From an uncultured Holdemanella sp. (lineage in GTDB: Bacteria; Bacillota_I; Bacilli_A; Erysipelotrichales; Erysipelotrichaceae): DNA of 19,133 bases. Position 1 is the first letter of the stretch; each line of letters opens with the position of its first letter. Made by a program: the position numbers and the translations under genes. This document shows, one piece after another, positions 7,582 to 14,302 of the stretch. The notes below the pieces were generated by a model that was not told where the DNA came from, made no database searches, and saw only the letters and a program-made list of their open reading frames with translations. The DNA lies in NCBI GenBank assembly GCA_900754615.1, contig CAAEDN010000039.1, forward strand, positions 1 to 19,133. The letters are read 5' to 3'.

Positions 7582-8190
7582 ATGGAAAATTTAGTTAAAG
7601 CCCAAGACTATCTGAAATTGAAAATAAAGGATACATATCGTTTGGCTCATTCGTATCGTGTCGCAAATATTGGAAAGGAAATTGCCGAAAAGGAAGGGTT
7701 GAATGTAGAGGATTTAATGATTGCGTGTTTGTTGCATGATGTAAGCTACTGCACATCTTTTAAAACACAAGAGGAGTGGCAAAATCATGGCAGGATATCT
7801 AGTAAAATGGTGCGTGAATTTCTTGAATCGATTGACTATTCGAAAGAGCGTATTCATGATATATGTTTTGCCATTGCGATTCATGTAGATTTAAAAGCTG
7901 ATTTTGAAGGGGAATATAATGCGTTTACACTGAGTGTACAGGAAGCGGATAATATTGATCGTGTGGGTGCGTACCGCTTATATGAAACACTAGAAGCCGT
8001 ACATTTTAGTAAACAACCTCTAGAAGTACAGATTCAGTATGTGGATTCAATGCTTCAAACATTGAATGAATATGCTTCTTATAAGTGTACAACCCAAACA
8101 GCACAAGCATTATGGCTAGATCGTATTCAATTTCAAATGAATTATTTTGAGCGTCTAAAAGACCAATTAAAAATATCCACAGCCTTATAA
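7582..8190 (+). CDS. HD-domain phosphohydrolase
   Basis: The 202-residue protein carries an HD metal-dependent phosphohydrolase domain. His23 (LAHSYRVA), the His52-Asp53 pair (CLLHDVSY), His69 (QNHG), His101 and Asp123 (EADNIDRVGA) are the expected metal ligands, in family order. The set resembles single-domain HD hydrolases that act on nucleotides or phosphate esters; the substrate is unknown. I see no RelA/SpoT synthetase domain. There is no Shine-Dalgarno before ATG 7582, and a TATAAT sits six bases upstream, so a leaderless mRNA is likely. It diverges from the aro operon across a palindrome. Its last 6 bases overlap the convergent hydrolase gene. Confidence 0.88.
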   Translation: MENLVKAQDYLKLKIKDTYRLAHSYRVANIGKEIAEKEGLNVEDLMIACLLHDVSYCTSFKTQEEWQNHGRISSKMVREFLESIDYSKERIHDICFAIAIHVDLKADFEGEYNAFTLSVQEADNIDRVGAYRLYETLEAVHFSKQPLEVQIQYVDSMLQTLNEYASYKCTTQTAQALWLDRIQFQMNYFERLKDQLKISTAL

Positions 8191-8200
8191 GCTGTGGATA
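8169..8200 (-). terminator. Terminator at the convergent gene ends
   Basis: TATCCACAGC (8174-8183) and GCTGTGGATA (8191-8200) form a perfect 10-bp stem with a 7-base loop. On the minus strand the stem is followed by TTTTTAATT, so it mainly ends the alpha/beta hydrolase transcript. On the plus strand the tail AAATGTTT is weak. Both stop codons lie within it. Confidence 0.7.
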
Positions 8201-8712
8201 AATGTTTCTATACGACACATGATTTGTTTCAGATTCTCAATATCGGTTTGAATATTTCCTGTTTCCAAGGAATGATTTCCATTTTGAATACTGTGAAATT
8301 CAATAAGATGATAAATACAATGGTGTTCAATCTTATCGAAGTTAGCCCACTGATCTTTGGTTCCAGAATACACTAAATCTTTTTGTTGAAGATATTCCAA
8401 AGTAAAATCTAATGGTGTGAAATAGATATTGGCAGTTAACTTATATTCATGGGCAAGTTTAGCTGCGCAATAGGTTCCAATACTTTTAGATATGAATAGA
8501 ATGGAATCAAATGTGCCTAAATCCATTTTTTCAATTTGATCTTTGGCTTGTTTATAAGCTTCATCTTTAGATTTGTTTAAATCAAAGTCTAGGTTTTTAA
8601 AATGAATTTCTTTGATTTCATAATTCATATTCTTTAATATCTTCTTTGAATAGTATAGTAATGGTTTATCTGTGTGATATCCAATTCCAGGAAATAATAT
8701 AGCGAGTTTCAT
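8185..8712 (-). CDS. Small alpha/beta-hydrolase-like protein
   Basis: This 175-residue protein starts with a beta strand, MKLAILFPGIGYHTDKPLLYY. A nucleophile elbow follows (ILFISKSIGTYCAAKLA), with Ser77 as likely nucleophile in SKSIG instead of the classic GxSxG. Asp120 (SGTKDQW) and His147 (NGNHSLE) are placed to complete a triad. The size suggests a minimal hydrolase or esterase; the substrate is unknown. The ATG at 8712 has only AAAGG one base away, too close for a normal ribosome binding site. A good promoter (8719-8747) would start transcription at the ATG. It lies 15 bases after the lipoprotein gene, so it can also be read as the second gene of that unit. Confidence 0.72.
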   Translation of the reverse strand: MKLAILFPGIGYHTDKPLLYYSKKILKNMNYEIKEIHFKNLDFDLNKSKDEAYKQAKDQIEKMDLGTFDSILFISKSIGTYCAAKLAHEYKLTANIYFTPLDFTLEYLQQKDLVYSGTKDQWANFDKIEHHCIYHLIEFHSIQNGNHSLETGNIQTDIENLKQIMCRIETFIHSL

Positions 8713-8718
8713 GCCTTT

Positions 8719-8747
8719 AGTATAAGATTAGTCCTCTAAATTATCAA
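8719..8747 (-). promoter_or_regulatory. Promoter of the alpha/beta hydrolase gene, predicted leaderless
   Basis: On the minus strand TTGATA (8747-8742), 17 bases, TATACT (8724-8719): five of six matches in each box with ideal spacing. The -10 box ends six bases before the ATG. The -35 lies within the final repeat of the lipoprotein gene. Confidence 0.6.
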
Positions 8748-9321
8748 TGGCATATTGTGCTTCTTCAGCAGTGAATTTTTCTCCGTATTCCGAAGTTAAT
8801 TGATCATAAATGGCATCTTTTGACATACTCATATTTTCTTGATAGTTCTTTGCGGATTCTAAGGCTGTTTCTAAATAATCACCCTTGATATTATCAATGG
8901 CATATTGAGCTTCTTCTGGTGTAAACTTTTCTCCATTTTCTGAAGTTAATTGATCATAAATTTTTGCCTTAGACATATGCATCGTCTTCTTATAGTTTTC
9001 ACCACACTTTAATGCGTTCTCGTTGTAGTCCGCATTTAGATTATCAATCGCATATTGTGCAGCTTCCGCATCAAATTTTTCTCCATATTCCGAAGTCAAT
9101 TGATCATAGATTCTTTGTTTGGACATGTGCATCATTTTACTGTAATTTTCAGCCTTATGCAGTGCATTACGATACTCTTTTGGAACACTTGTATCTTCCT
9201 TTGTTTCTACTATTTTTTCTTTTGTTTCTTTAGTCTTTGTCTCTTCATTACTCGTTGTTGAACATGCGACAGCCGATAAGACAATAGCGGCCCCTAAAAA
9301 TACTTTTAAACCCTTTTTCAT
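8728..9321 (-). CDS. Lipoprotein with three Ltp-type repeats
   Basis: The 197-residue protein starts MKKGLKVFLGAAIVLSAVAC: basic N terminus, hydrophobic core and a lipobox with Cys20 as the lipidated residue. A charged Lys/Glu/Thr linker (about 21-55) precedes three near-identical 50-residue repeats. Each repeat is of the form A..xAxNYxxxMxMSKxxIYDQLTSE-GEKF..E-AQYAIDN. This matches the family named host cell surface-exposed lipoprotein, or Ltp (PF07553). The streptococcal phage TP-J34 member, Ltp, blocks phage DNA injection; other chromosomal members are of unknown function. Start ATG 9321 has AGGAG six bases upstream; the frame extends to 9393 without support. A TATACT at 9353-9348 may be its -10. 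It lies between a kinase gene and the hydrolase gene on the same strand. Confidence 0.88.
   Translation of the reverse strand: MKKGLKVFLGAAIVLSAVACSTTSNEETKTKETKEKIVETKEDTSVPKEYRNALHKAENYSKMMHMSKQRIYDQLTSEYGEKFDAEAAQYAIDNLNADYNENALKCGENYKKTMHMSKAKIYDQLTSENGEKFTPEEAQYAIDNIKGDYLETALESAKNYQENMSMSKDAIYDQLTSEYGEKFTAEEAQYAIDNLED
8741..9190 (-). repeat. Three tandem 150-bp coding repeats
   Basis: TTATCAATGG or TTATCAATCG recurs at 8741, 8891 and 9041, an exact 150-base period, and the words for TCTCC and GAAGTTAATTGATCATA recur in register. The units encode the three Ltp repeats of the lipoprotein. Confidence 0.85.
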
Positions 9322-9361
9322 ATTTGCTCCTTTACCTTTTTTCTTTAAGTATAAAGATTTT

Positions 9362-9391
9362 AGAAAAAGGTTTGGTATGCCACGAGCATAC
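9362..9391 (-). terminator. Weak hairpin after the kinase gene
   Basis: On the minus strand GTATGC-TCGTG-GCATAC forms a 6-bp stem followed by CAAACCTTTTTCT. The T run is offset by six bases, so it may be only a partial terminator between the kinase and lipoprotein genes. Confidence 0.3.
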
Positions 9392-9393
9392 AT

Positions 9394-10362
9394 TTAAATT
9401 AGGGAATCAATCCACATAAAAAACCATACGTCTAAACATACGAATATAAAGAGAATGATGGAATAAAGGATTGGCCATGGTACTTTAGACATGTGTTTAT
9501 GGAATAAATTCTTGTTGTAGTAAAGGAATAAACCAAAATATATAAACAAAAAACAACTCAGTTTATTGATAAAGCTGTTTTTAATGGTTTCCCCTGGCTC
9601 CATATCGGCCACAATCATAAGTGTAAATACGATCCAAGCTAAACTGATCATCTTAGATTTGAATGTGTCATTATTAAGGGGTGGAATAATAACTAGTTTT
9701 TGTTGAATGGCTAGATCCATTTCTTTAACCGAATTATAGCGATTCTTATAATCCAATTGTGTTGCCTTTACAATGACTTGTTTTAAATCAAAAGGAATAT
9801 TGTTTTGATGCTCTAAAGAACCATTCAATAAGTAATTCATTAATTTACCTAAGGCATAAATATCTGTTTGTGGATTGGATTGTTGAAAACCAAATTGTTC
9901 AGGTGCGGCGTAACCAACACTGCCTAAAATAAGGGTGTCTTTACTTTTTTTTGCATCTAAAAAACGTGCAATCCCAAAATCAAGGAGTGTCACCTTGTTA
10001 TCGTGATAGATTATATTTTCTGGCTTGATATCACGATGAATAATAGGTGGATTTAACTTATGTAATGAATCTAAACATTCACATAATTGATGCATGATGT
10101 CTTTAACTTGTTCTTTTGAGAAGGATTGTTGATTCAATGTTTTGCCTTCTATATATTCCTCAATTAATATTAAATGGTTGTCATTTTCTTGTATCACAAA
10201 AATTTTAGGTAAGTATGGATTCTTTATCTTTTGAAGTGTTTGGTAAAGATTCTTATCGTAGTAGTTTAATTCTTTCTGTATATATTTAGTATGTGTTGTT
10301 TCATGTTCAACCAGTGAAATTGTTTTGTCATTATCTTGTTTAATTATTTTTAAAGTCTTCAT
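9394..10362 (-). CDS. Membrane-anchored Hanks-type Ser/Thr protein kinase
   Basis: The 322-residue protein has a kinase domain over about residues 1-225 and three hydrophobic segments at about 238-254, 264-282 and 296-318. Catalytic elements are present: Lys30 (YIQKEL), the HRDIKPEN loop at 109-116, DFG at 128-130 and AAPE at 152-155 with a following DIYALG. The N-terminal glycine-rich loop is not recognisable; residues 8-20 are only QDNDKTISLVEH-like, as in other short Firmicutes kinases of this type. There are no PASTA repeats, so it is not the cell-wall kinase PrkC/StkP. ATG 10362 is chosen because the domain starts there; AAGAG is a weak ribosome binding site upstream. The gene diverges from the small protein at 10396 with only 33 bases between. 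Confidence 0.88.
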   Translation of the reverse strand: MKTLKIIKQDNDKTISLVEHETTHTKYIQKELNYYDKNLYQTLQKIKNPYLPKIFVIQENDNHLILIEEYIEGKTLNQQSFSKEQVKDIMHQLCECLDSLHKLNPPIIHRDIKPENIIYHDNKVTLLDFGIARFLDAKKSKDTLILGSVGYAAPEQFGFQQSNPQTDIYALGKLMNYLLNGSLEHQNNIPFDLKQVIVKATQLDYKNRYNSVKEMDLAIQQKLVIIPPLNNDTFKSKMISLAWIVFTLMIVADMEPGETIKNSFINKLSCFLFIYFGLFLYYNKNLFHKHMSKVPWPILYSIILFIFVCLDVWFFMWIDSLI

Positions 10363-10395
10363 AAATTGCTCTTTCTTGTGTATATTATAAGTATT

Positions 10396-10809
10396 ATGGC
10401 AGAGACAAATCAATTATTAAAAACAATTAAAGAAACAAAGAGTGATGGTTTAAATACTTTAATGGAAAGTATAGATGATTTAACTTTTTCACAGTATTTA
10501 AATCACATATTAGAAATTAAACATGTAACTAAGGCACAAGTTTTATCGAAGACAACGATTCAAAGAAATTATGGATATCAAATCTTTGATGGCTCAAAGA
10601 TTCCAAACAAAGATAAGGTGATTCAATTAAGTTTGGCGTTAGGCTTGGATTTGCATATGACAAATAACTTATTGTCTTTATCCAATAATGGTATGTTGTA
10701 TCCAAAAGTAAAAAGAGATGCATTATTGATTTATTGTATTGAGAATCATAAGAGTGTCTATGAAACCAATGAGTGTTTAATGGAATATAAGTTAGAGTTG
10801 TTGGATTAG
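10396..10809 (+). CDS. Small kinase-associated protein, HTH/XRE-like
   Basis: The 137-residue soluble protein has no signal or membrane segment. Residues 29-85 (FSQYLNHILEIKHVTKAQVLSKTTI ... IPNKDKVIQLSLALGL) read as a degenerate XRE helix-turn-helix. The region from about 80 to 130 (LGLDLHMTNNLLSLSNNGMLYPKVKRDALLIYCIENHKSV) is a pattern I associate, from memory, with small proteins beside bacterial Ser/Thr kinases. It may be a substrate, regulator or transcription factor for the divergent kinase; this is inference. ATG 10396 is chosen over an upstream non-ATG frame. It has no Shine-Dalgarno, and TATTAT at 10383-10388 ends seven bases before it, so a leaderless mRNA is possible. Confidence 0.7.
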   Translation: MAETNQLLKTIKETKSDGLNTLMESIDDLTFSQYLNHILEIKHVTKAQVLSKTTIQRNYGYQIFDGSKIPNKDKVIQLSLALGLDLHMTNNLLSLSNNGMLYPKVKRDALLIYCIENHKSVYETNECLMEYKLELLD

Positions 10810-10836
10810 TGATAGATAAATTTATATCATTTTTTT
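10810..10836 (+). terminator. Terminator after the HTH-like gene
   Basis: TGATA-ATAAA and TTTATATCA pair with a two-base bulge, followed by a run of seven T (10830-10836). The stem is AT-only except for one G-C pair, so it is weak, but the T run is clear. The cysK -35 follows directly. Confidence 0.5.
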
Positions 10837-10837
10837 G

Positions 10838-10866
10838 TTGACTTTAGAATAACTAACTCCTATAAT
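10838..10866 (+). promoter_or_regulatory. Strong sigma-A promoter of cysK
   Basis: TTGACT (10838-10843), 17-base spacer, TATAAT (10861-10866). Predicted start is about 10873, giving a leader of about 100 bases before cysK that contains a hairpin, a small ORF and a second hairpin. Confidence 0.85.
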
Positions 10867-10876
10867 GCCTATAAAG

Positions 10877-10892
10877 TTACTAGGAATAGTGA
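10877..10892 (+). promoter_or_regulatory. Inverted repeat at the cysK transcription start (candidate operator or 5' hairpin)
   Basis: TTACTA-GGAA-TAGTGA forms a 6-bp dyad with a GNRA-type loop (GGAA) about 4 bases into the transcript. TTACTAGG also occurs at 14801-14808 between the Rrf2 and HAD genes, at a matching distance from a TATAAT. It can be read as an Rrf2-family operator or as a protective mRNA hairpin. Confidence 0.4.
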
Positions 10893-10907
10893 GTGGAGGT
10901 ACTGATT

Positions 10908-10940
10908 ATGAAACGATGTTGTAGCTCTTTAAATGAATAA
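10908..10940 (+). CDS. cysK leader peptide with Cys-Cys-Ser-Ser
   Basis: A 10-codon ORF, MKRCCSSLNE, starts at ATG 10908 with GGAGG (10895-10899) eight bases upstream and stops at TAA 10938. It sits in the cysK leader, between the promoter and cysK, and its two tandem Cys codons (10917-10922) are followed by two Ser codons. Both are linked to the CysK reaction: cysteine is the product and serine the precursor. This is the layout of a regulatory leader peptide that senses charged tRNA-Cys. Such Cys-rich upstream ORFs are known for sulfur genes in actinobacteria. For this lineage it is inference. Confidence 0.72.
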   Translation: MKRCCSSLNE

Positions 10941-10959
10941 TATTGAATTTGTTTAAGAG
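10925..10959 (+). promoter_or_regulatory. Hairpin joining the leader ORF to the cysK ribosome binding site
   Basis: Bases 10925-10938 pair with 10947-10959: CTCTT with AAGAG, one bulged T, AAA with TTT, two G-U pairs, then AAT with ATT, and an 8-base loop. The 5' arm is the last five codons of the leader ORF. The 3' arm ends at G10959, inside the cysK Shine-Dalgarno AGGAGG (10958-10963). A ribosome stalled on the Cys codons would cover the 5' arm and open the site. The stem is AU-rich, so its strength is uncertain. Confidence 0.5.
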
Positions 10960-10971
10960 GAGGAAAAGAAA

Positions 10972-11901
10972 ATGACAGTATATAAAGCAATTTCAGATTT
11001 AATTGGAAATACACCATTAGTAGAATTAACACATATTGAAGAAAAAGAAGGTTTAGACGCTAGTGTAATTGCGAAAGTAGAATTCTTTAACCCAGCAGGA
11101 AGTGTAAAGGATCGTATCGCAAAGAAAATGATTGAGGATGCTGAGAAAAAAGGGTTAATCAAGCCAGGAGCTACATTGATTGAGCCAACAAGTGGAAATA
11201 CAGGTATTGGTATTGCGTCTGTTGCAGCAGCTAAGGGATATAAGGCTATTATGACAATGCCTGAAACAATGAGTGTAGAGCGTCGTAACTTATTGAAGGC
11301 ATATGGTGCAAAAGTTGTTTTAACAGATGGCAAGGCCGGTATGAAAGGTGCTATCGCAAAAGCGCGGGAATTGGCAGCTGCTACACCAAACAGTTTTATT
11401 CCAAGTCAATTTGAAAATCCATCAAACCCTCAAGCTCATTACGAATCTACAGGTCCAGAAATTTGGAAGGATACAGAGGGTAAAGTTGATATTTTTGTTG
11501 CCGGTGTTGGAACAGGTGGTACTGTAAGTGGTACAGGTAAATATTTGAAGGATCAAAATCCAAATGTGAAAGTTGTAGCGGTTGAACCTGCAACAAGTCC
11601 AGTATTATCCCAAGGTCATGCAGGTCCTCATGGTATTCAAGGTATTGGTGCTGGTTTTGTTCCAAATACTTTGGACACAAGTGTATATGATGAAGTATTT
11701 ACAGTCACAAATGAACAAGCTTATGAAACAGGACGCTTGATTGCACACAATGAAGGTATGTTAGTAGGTATTTCAAGTGGTGCTGCTACATATGGCGCTA
11801 TTCAAATCGCAAAACGTCCTGAAAATAAGGGTAAGACAATCGTCGTATTATTACCAGATACTGGTGAGCGTTATTTATCCACTCCAATGTTTGCGGAATA
11901 A
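10972..11901 (+). CDS. cysK: Cysteine synthase (O-acetylserine sulfhydrylase)
   Basis: This 309-residue PLP enzyme makes cysteine from O-acetylserine and sulfide. Lys46 in NPAGSVKDRIA forms the Schiff base, TSGNTG (73-78) binds the substrate carboxylate, GVGTGGTVSG holds the cofactor phosphate, and the C-terminal GISSGAA and LLPDTGERYLST are the usual end blocks. ATG 10972 has AGGAGG eight bases upstream. It is transcribed alone from a near-consensus promoter with a leader peptide in its 5' UTR, and faces metA convergently. No cysE (serine acetyltransferase) gene is visible. No U-tailed terminator of its own follows; the hairpin at 11908-11929 favours the other strand. Confidence 0.97.
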   Translation: MTVYKAISDLIGNTPLVELTHIEEKEGLDASVIAKVEFFNPAGSVKDRIAKKMIEDAEKKGLIKPGATLIEPTSGNTGIGIASVAAAKGYKAIMTMPETMSVERRNLLKAYGAKVVLTDGKAGMKGAIAKARELAAATPNSFIPSQFENPSNPQAHYESTGPEIWKDTEGKVDIFVAGVGTGGTVSGTGKYLKDQNPNVKVVAVEPATSPVLSQGHAGPHGIQGIGAGFVPNTLDTSVYDEVFTVTNEQAYETGRLIAHNEGMLVGISSGAATYGAIQIAKRPENKGKTIVVLLPDTGERYLSTPMFAE

Positions 11902-11902
11902 T

Positions 11903-11929
11903 AAAAAACGAAGTAAAAAATTACTTCGT
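11903..11929 (-). terminator. Terminator of metA
   Basis: ACGAAGTAA (11908-11916) and TTACTTCGT (11921-11929) form a 9-bp stem; on the minus strand it is followed by TTTTTTAT. The metA stop codon lies at the stem. On the plus strand the stem has no T run, so cysK termination is less certain. Confidence 0.8.
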
Positions 11930-12901
11930 AAATGTCTTGGCATAGCCATGATCTTCTCTAGAACCCGTACCAATGGGTTCTTTTATTTTTCCAATTTCTT
12001 CAATTTCAAATGGTGTCAATTGATATACATAGTTTAGCCAGTTGCGATATAACAAGTTAGCGTGACTTCTCCATTTTAATATAGGTTCTTTTTCTGGATC
12101 ATCATCGGGAAAATAGTTAAATGGAATATGGATAGGTTTATTGGCTTTTAAATCTCTAAAATATTCATCTTTTAATGTTTCTTTTCCATATTCTAAATGA
12201 CCTAAGATAAAGATTTGTCGATAGTCCTTTGTGACAATGATGTTCGATCCAATCTCATCATTTTTAGATAGAATAGATAAGCATTTCACTCTTTTTATGG
12301 CATCTTCATCAATTGCCGTATGTCTTGAATGCGGCGTATAGTGGATTTCATCAAAGCCATTCGTTAAAAAATCATATTCATCGACTAATTGTTCTGGGAA
12401 GATGCCAAACACTTTTTCTGGCAAGATATGCTTTTGAACTCCATAATGATAATAAAGTCCAGCTTGTGCTCCCCAACAAATATGTAATGTAGAATAGACG
12501 TGAGTCTTAGACCATTCCATGATTTCTTCAAGCTCTTTCCAATAATCCACATCTTCATATTTTAGATGTTCTACAGGCGCTCCTGTAATGATCATTCCAT
12601 CGTAATAATTATTTTTTAATTTTTCAAAGTATGTGTAGAATTTAACTAAATGATCTTGGCTTGTATTTTTAGAAACATGATTTTTAACCATCATAAAATC
12701 AATATCAACTTGTAGTGCACTTTTTGAAATTAATCGTAAGATTTGTGTTTCAGTTTCTATTTTTTTAGGCATTAGATTTAAAATCACGATTTTTAATGGT
12801 CGAATTCTTTGTCTATGTGCACTTTTATCTTCAATCGCAAAGATTTTTTCACTTTCTAATATGTCTTTTGCGGGCAATGCATCGGGTATGTTGATTGGCA
12901 T
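11921..12901 (-). CDS. metA: Homoserine O-acetyltransferase (MetA/HTS family)
   Basis: The 326-residue protein is a MetA-type homoserine acyltransferase. The nucleophile Cys142 (HICWGAQAG), His235 and Glu237 (LGHLEYG) fall exactly at the numbers known for E. coli MetA. Residue 111, in TGAPVEHLKYEDV, is Glu. In this family Glu111 marks acetyl-CoA use and Gly111 succinyl-CoA use, so the product should be O-acetylhomoserine, despite the family's old succinyltransferase name. This fits metY next door. The C terminus is about 17-25 residues longer than usual, with no known function. ATG 12901 has AGGAG ten bases upstream. It has its own -10 and is separated from metY by a terminator. Confidence 0.95.
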   Translation of the reverse strand: MPINIPDALPAKDILESEKIFAIEDKSAHRQRIRPLKIVILNLMPKKIETETQILRLISKSALQVDIDFMMVKNHVSKNTSQDHLVKFYTYFEKLKNNYYDGMIITGAPVEHLKYEDVDYWKELEEIMEWSKTHVYSTLHICWGAQAGLYYHYGVQKHILPEKVFGIFPEQLVDEYDFLTNGFDEIHYTPHSRHTAIDEDAIKRVKCLSILSKNDEIGSNIIVTKDYRQIFILGHLEYGKETLKDEYFRDLKANKPIHIPFNYFPDDDPEKEPILKWRSHANLLYRNWLNYVYQLTPFEIEEIGKIKEPIGTGSREDHGYAKTFTK

Positions 12902-12933
12902 ATATAAACAACTCCTTTTTTTGTATACACTTT

Positions 12934-12962
12934 ATTATACTCGAAAAAAAACAGAATGGAAA
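12934..12962 (-). promoter_or_regulatory. Promoter of metA
   Basis: On the minus strand a perfect TATAAT (12939-12934) lies 17 bases after a weak TTTCCA (12962-12957), which is inside the metY terminator. The leader would be about 26 bases, too short for a SAM riboswitch. Confidence 0.5.
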
Positions 12963-12974
12963 ATTCCATTCTGT
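12944..12974 (-). terminator. Terminator of metY
   Basis: An 11-bp perfect inverted repeat (ACAGAATGGAA / TTCCATTCTGT, 12951-12974, two bases between) is followed on the minus strand by seven T (12950-12944). Confidence 0.9.
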
Positions 12975-12980
12975 AAAAGA

Positions 12981-14258
12981 CTATGCTTTCATGGCATCTA
13001 GTGCTTGTTGTAAATCGTTGATGATGTCTTGTGCATCTTCAAGACCTACAGAGAAACGAATTAAATCTGGAGCTACACCAGCTTCTTTTAATTGTTCTTC
13101 ACTCATTTGACGGTGTGTATGACTTGCTGGGTGCAATAGACAAGTTTTAGCGTCCGCAACATGGGTTACGATAGAAGCAAGTTTTAAGCTATCCATGAAT
13201 TTTTCAGTTTGATCACGATCGGCTTTCAATCCAAATGACAATACACCACAAGTTCCGTTTGGACAATATTTTTTAGCTAATTCATGATGAGGGTCACTTT
13301 CAAGATCTGCATATTTTACCCATGCCACATCTTCATTGGCTTCTAAGTATTTAGCTACAGCTAGTGCATTTGCACAATGTGCCTTCATACGAACGGCTAA
13401 TGATTCTAGTCCTAGATTTAAGTAATATGCGTTTTGAGGAGCTTGGATTGATCCTAAATCACGCATCAATTGGCTTGTAGCTTTTGTGATATAAGCTAAT
13501 TTACCGAATTTTTCGGCATATACAATACCATGATAAGATTCATCTGGTGTAGTTAATCCTGGATATTTTTCTGCGTGTTCTAGCCAGTTGAAGTTTCCAC
13601 TATCTACAATTGCACCACCTACACAAGATGCATGTCCATCCATGTATTTTGTAGTAGAGTGAGTGACGATATCAGCTCCCCATTGGATTGGTTGACACAT
13701 GATTGGTGTGGCAAATGTGTTGTCGATAATTAATGGAACTCCATTCGCATGGGCAACTTTTGCGAATTTTTCAATATCGAAAATACGTACAGTTGGATTT
13801 GTGATGGTTTCTCCAAAGACACATTTTGTGTTTGGTTTGAATTCTTTTTGAAGATCTTCTTCACTGATTTCTGGGTCAACAAATGTACAATCAATACCCA
13901 TTTTCTTCATTGTTACACCAAATAGGTTGTATGTTCCACCATAGATAGCGCTTGAAGCAATTAGGTGATCTCCAGCTTCACAAATGTTGAATACTGCAAA
14001 GAAGTTAGCAGCTTGTCCACTTGATGTAAGCATAGCAGCAATACCACCTTCTAATGCAGCAATCTTACTTGCAACAATATCGTTGGTTGGGTTTTGAAGG
14101 CGTGAATAGAAATATCCACTGTCTTCTAAGTCAAATAATCTTCCCATTTGAAGACTCGAATCGTATTTGAAAGTTGTACTTTGATAAATTGGAACTTCTC
14201 TTGGCTCACCATTTTTTGGCTCGTATCCGGCATGTAAACATTTTGTTTCAGTTTTCAT
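12981..14258 (-). CDS. metY: O-acetylhomoserine sulfhydrylase (aminocarboxypropyltransferase)
   Basis: The 425-residue length and sequence fit the MetY branch of Cys/Met-metabolism PLP enzymes. Start block CLHAGYEPKNGEPREVPIYQSTTF, YSRLQNPT near 51-58, SSGQAA at 79-84, DNTFATP near 179-185, and the PLP Lys204 in HSTTKYMDGHA. It joins sulfide directly to O-acetylhomoserine to give homocysteine. The insertion GTYNLFGVTMKKMGI and the length favour MetY over MetB or MetC (about 380 residues). ATG 14258 has a modest GAGG ten bases upstream. It lies 65 bases downstream of the Rrf2 regulator on the same strand. MetA next in line supplies the substrate. Confidence 0.95.
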   Translation of the reverse strand: MKTETKCLHAGYEPKNGEPREVPIYQSTTFKYDSSLQMGRLFDLEDSGYFYSRLQNPTNDIVASKIAALEGGIAAMLTSSGQAANFFAVFNICEAGDHLIASSAIYGGTYNLFGVTMKKMGIDCTFVDPEISEEDLQKEFKPNTKCVFGETITNPTVRIFDIEKFAKVAHANGVPLIIDNTFATPIMCQPIQWGADIVTHSTTKYMDGHASCVGGAIVDSGNFNWLEHAEKYPGLTTPDESYHGIVYAEKFGKLAYITKATSQLMRDLGSIQAPQNAYYLNLGLESLAVRMKAHCANALAVAKYLEANEDVAWVKYADLESDPHHELAKKYCPNGTCGVLSFGLKADRDQTEKFMDSLKLASIVTHVADAKTCLLHPASHTHRQMSEEQLKEAGVAPDLIRFSVGLEDAQDIINDLQQALDAMKA

Positions 14259-14302
14259 AATAAATTTACCTCATTTCCTATCCATTATTGTAATATTATC
14301 TT

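Noticed and set aside
9012..9261. Hydrophobic plus-strand ORFs opposite the lipoprotein gene
   Set aside because: Their Phe/Leu-rich peptides come from reading Lys/Glu-rich codons of the lipoprotein on the other strand.
12951..12974. 24-bp palindrome as a regulator site
   Set aside because: A run of seven T follows it on the minus strand right after metY, so it is a terminator.
14259..14279. Tiny ORF (Met-Asp-Arg-Lys) just before metY
   Set aside because: It has no ribosome binding site and no sulfur amino-acid codons except the start; probably chance.
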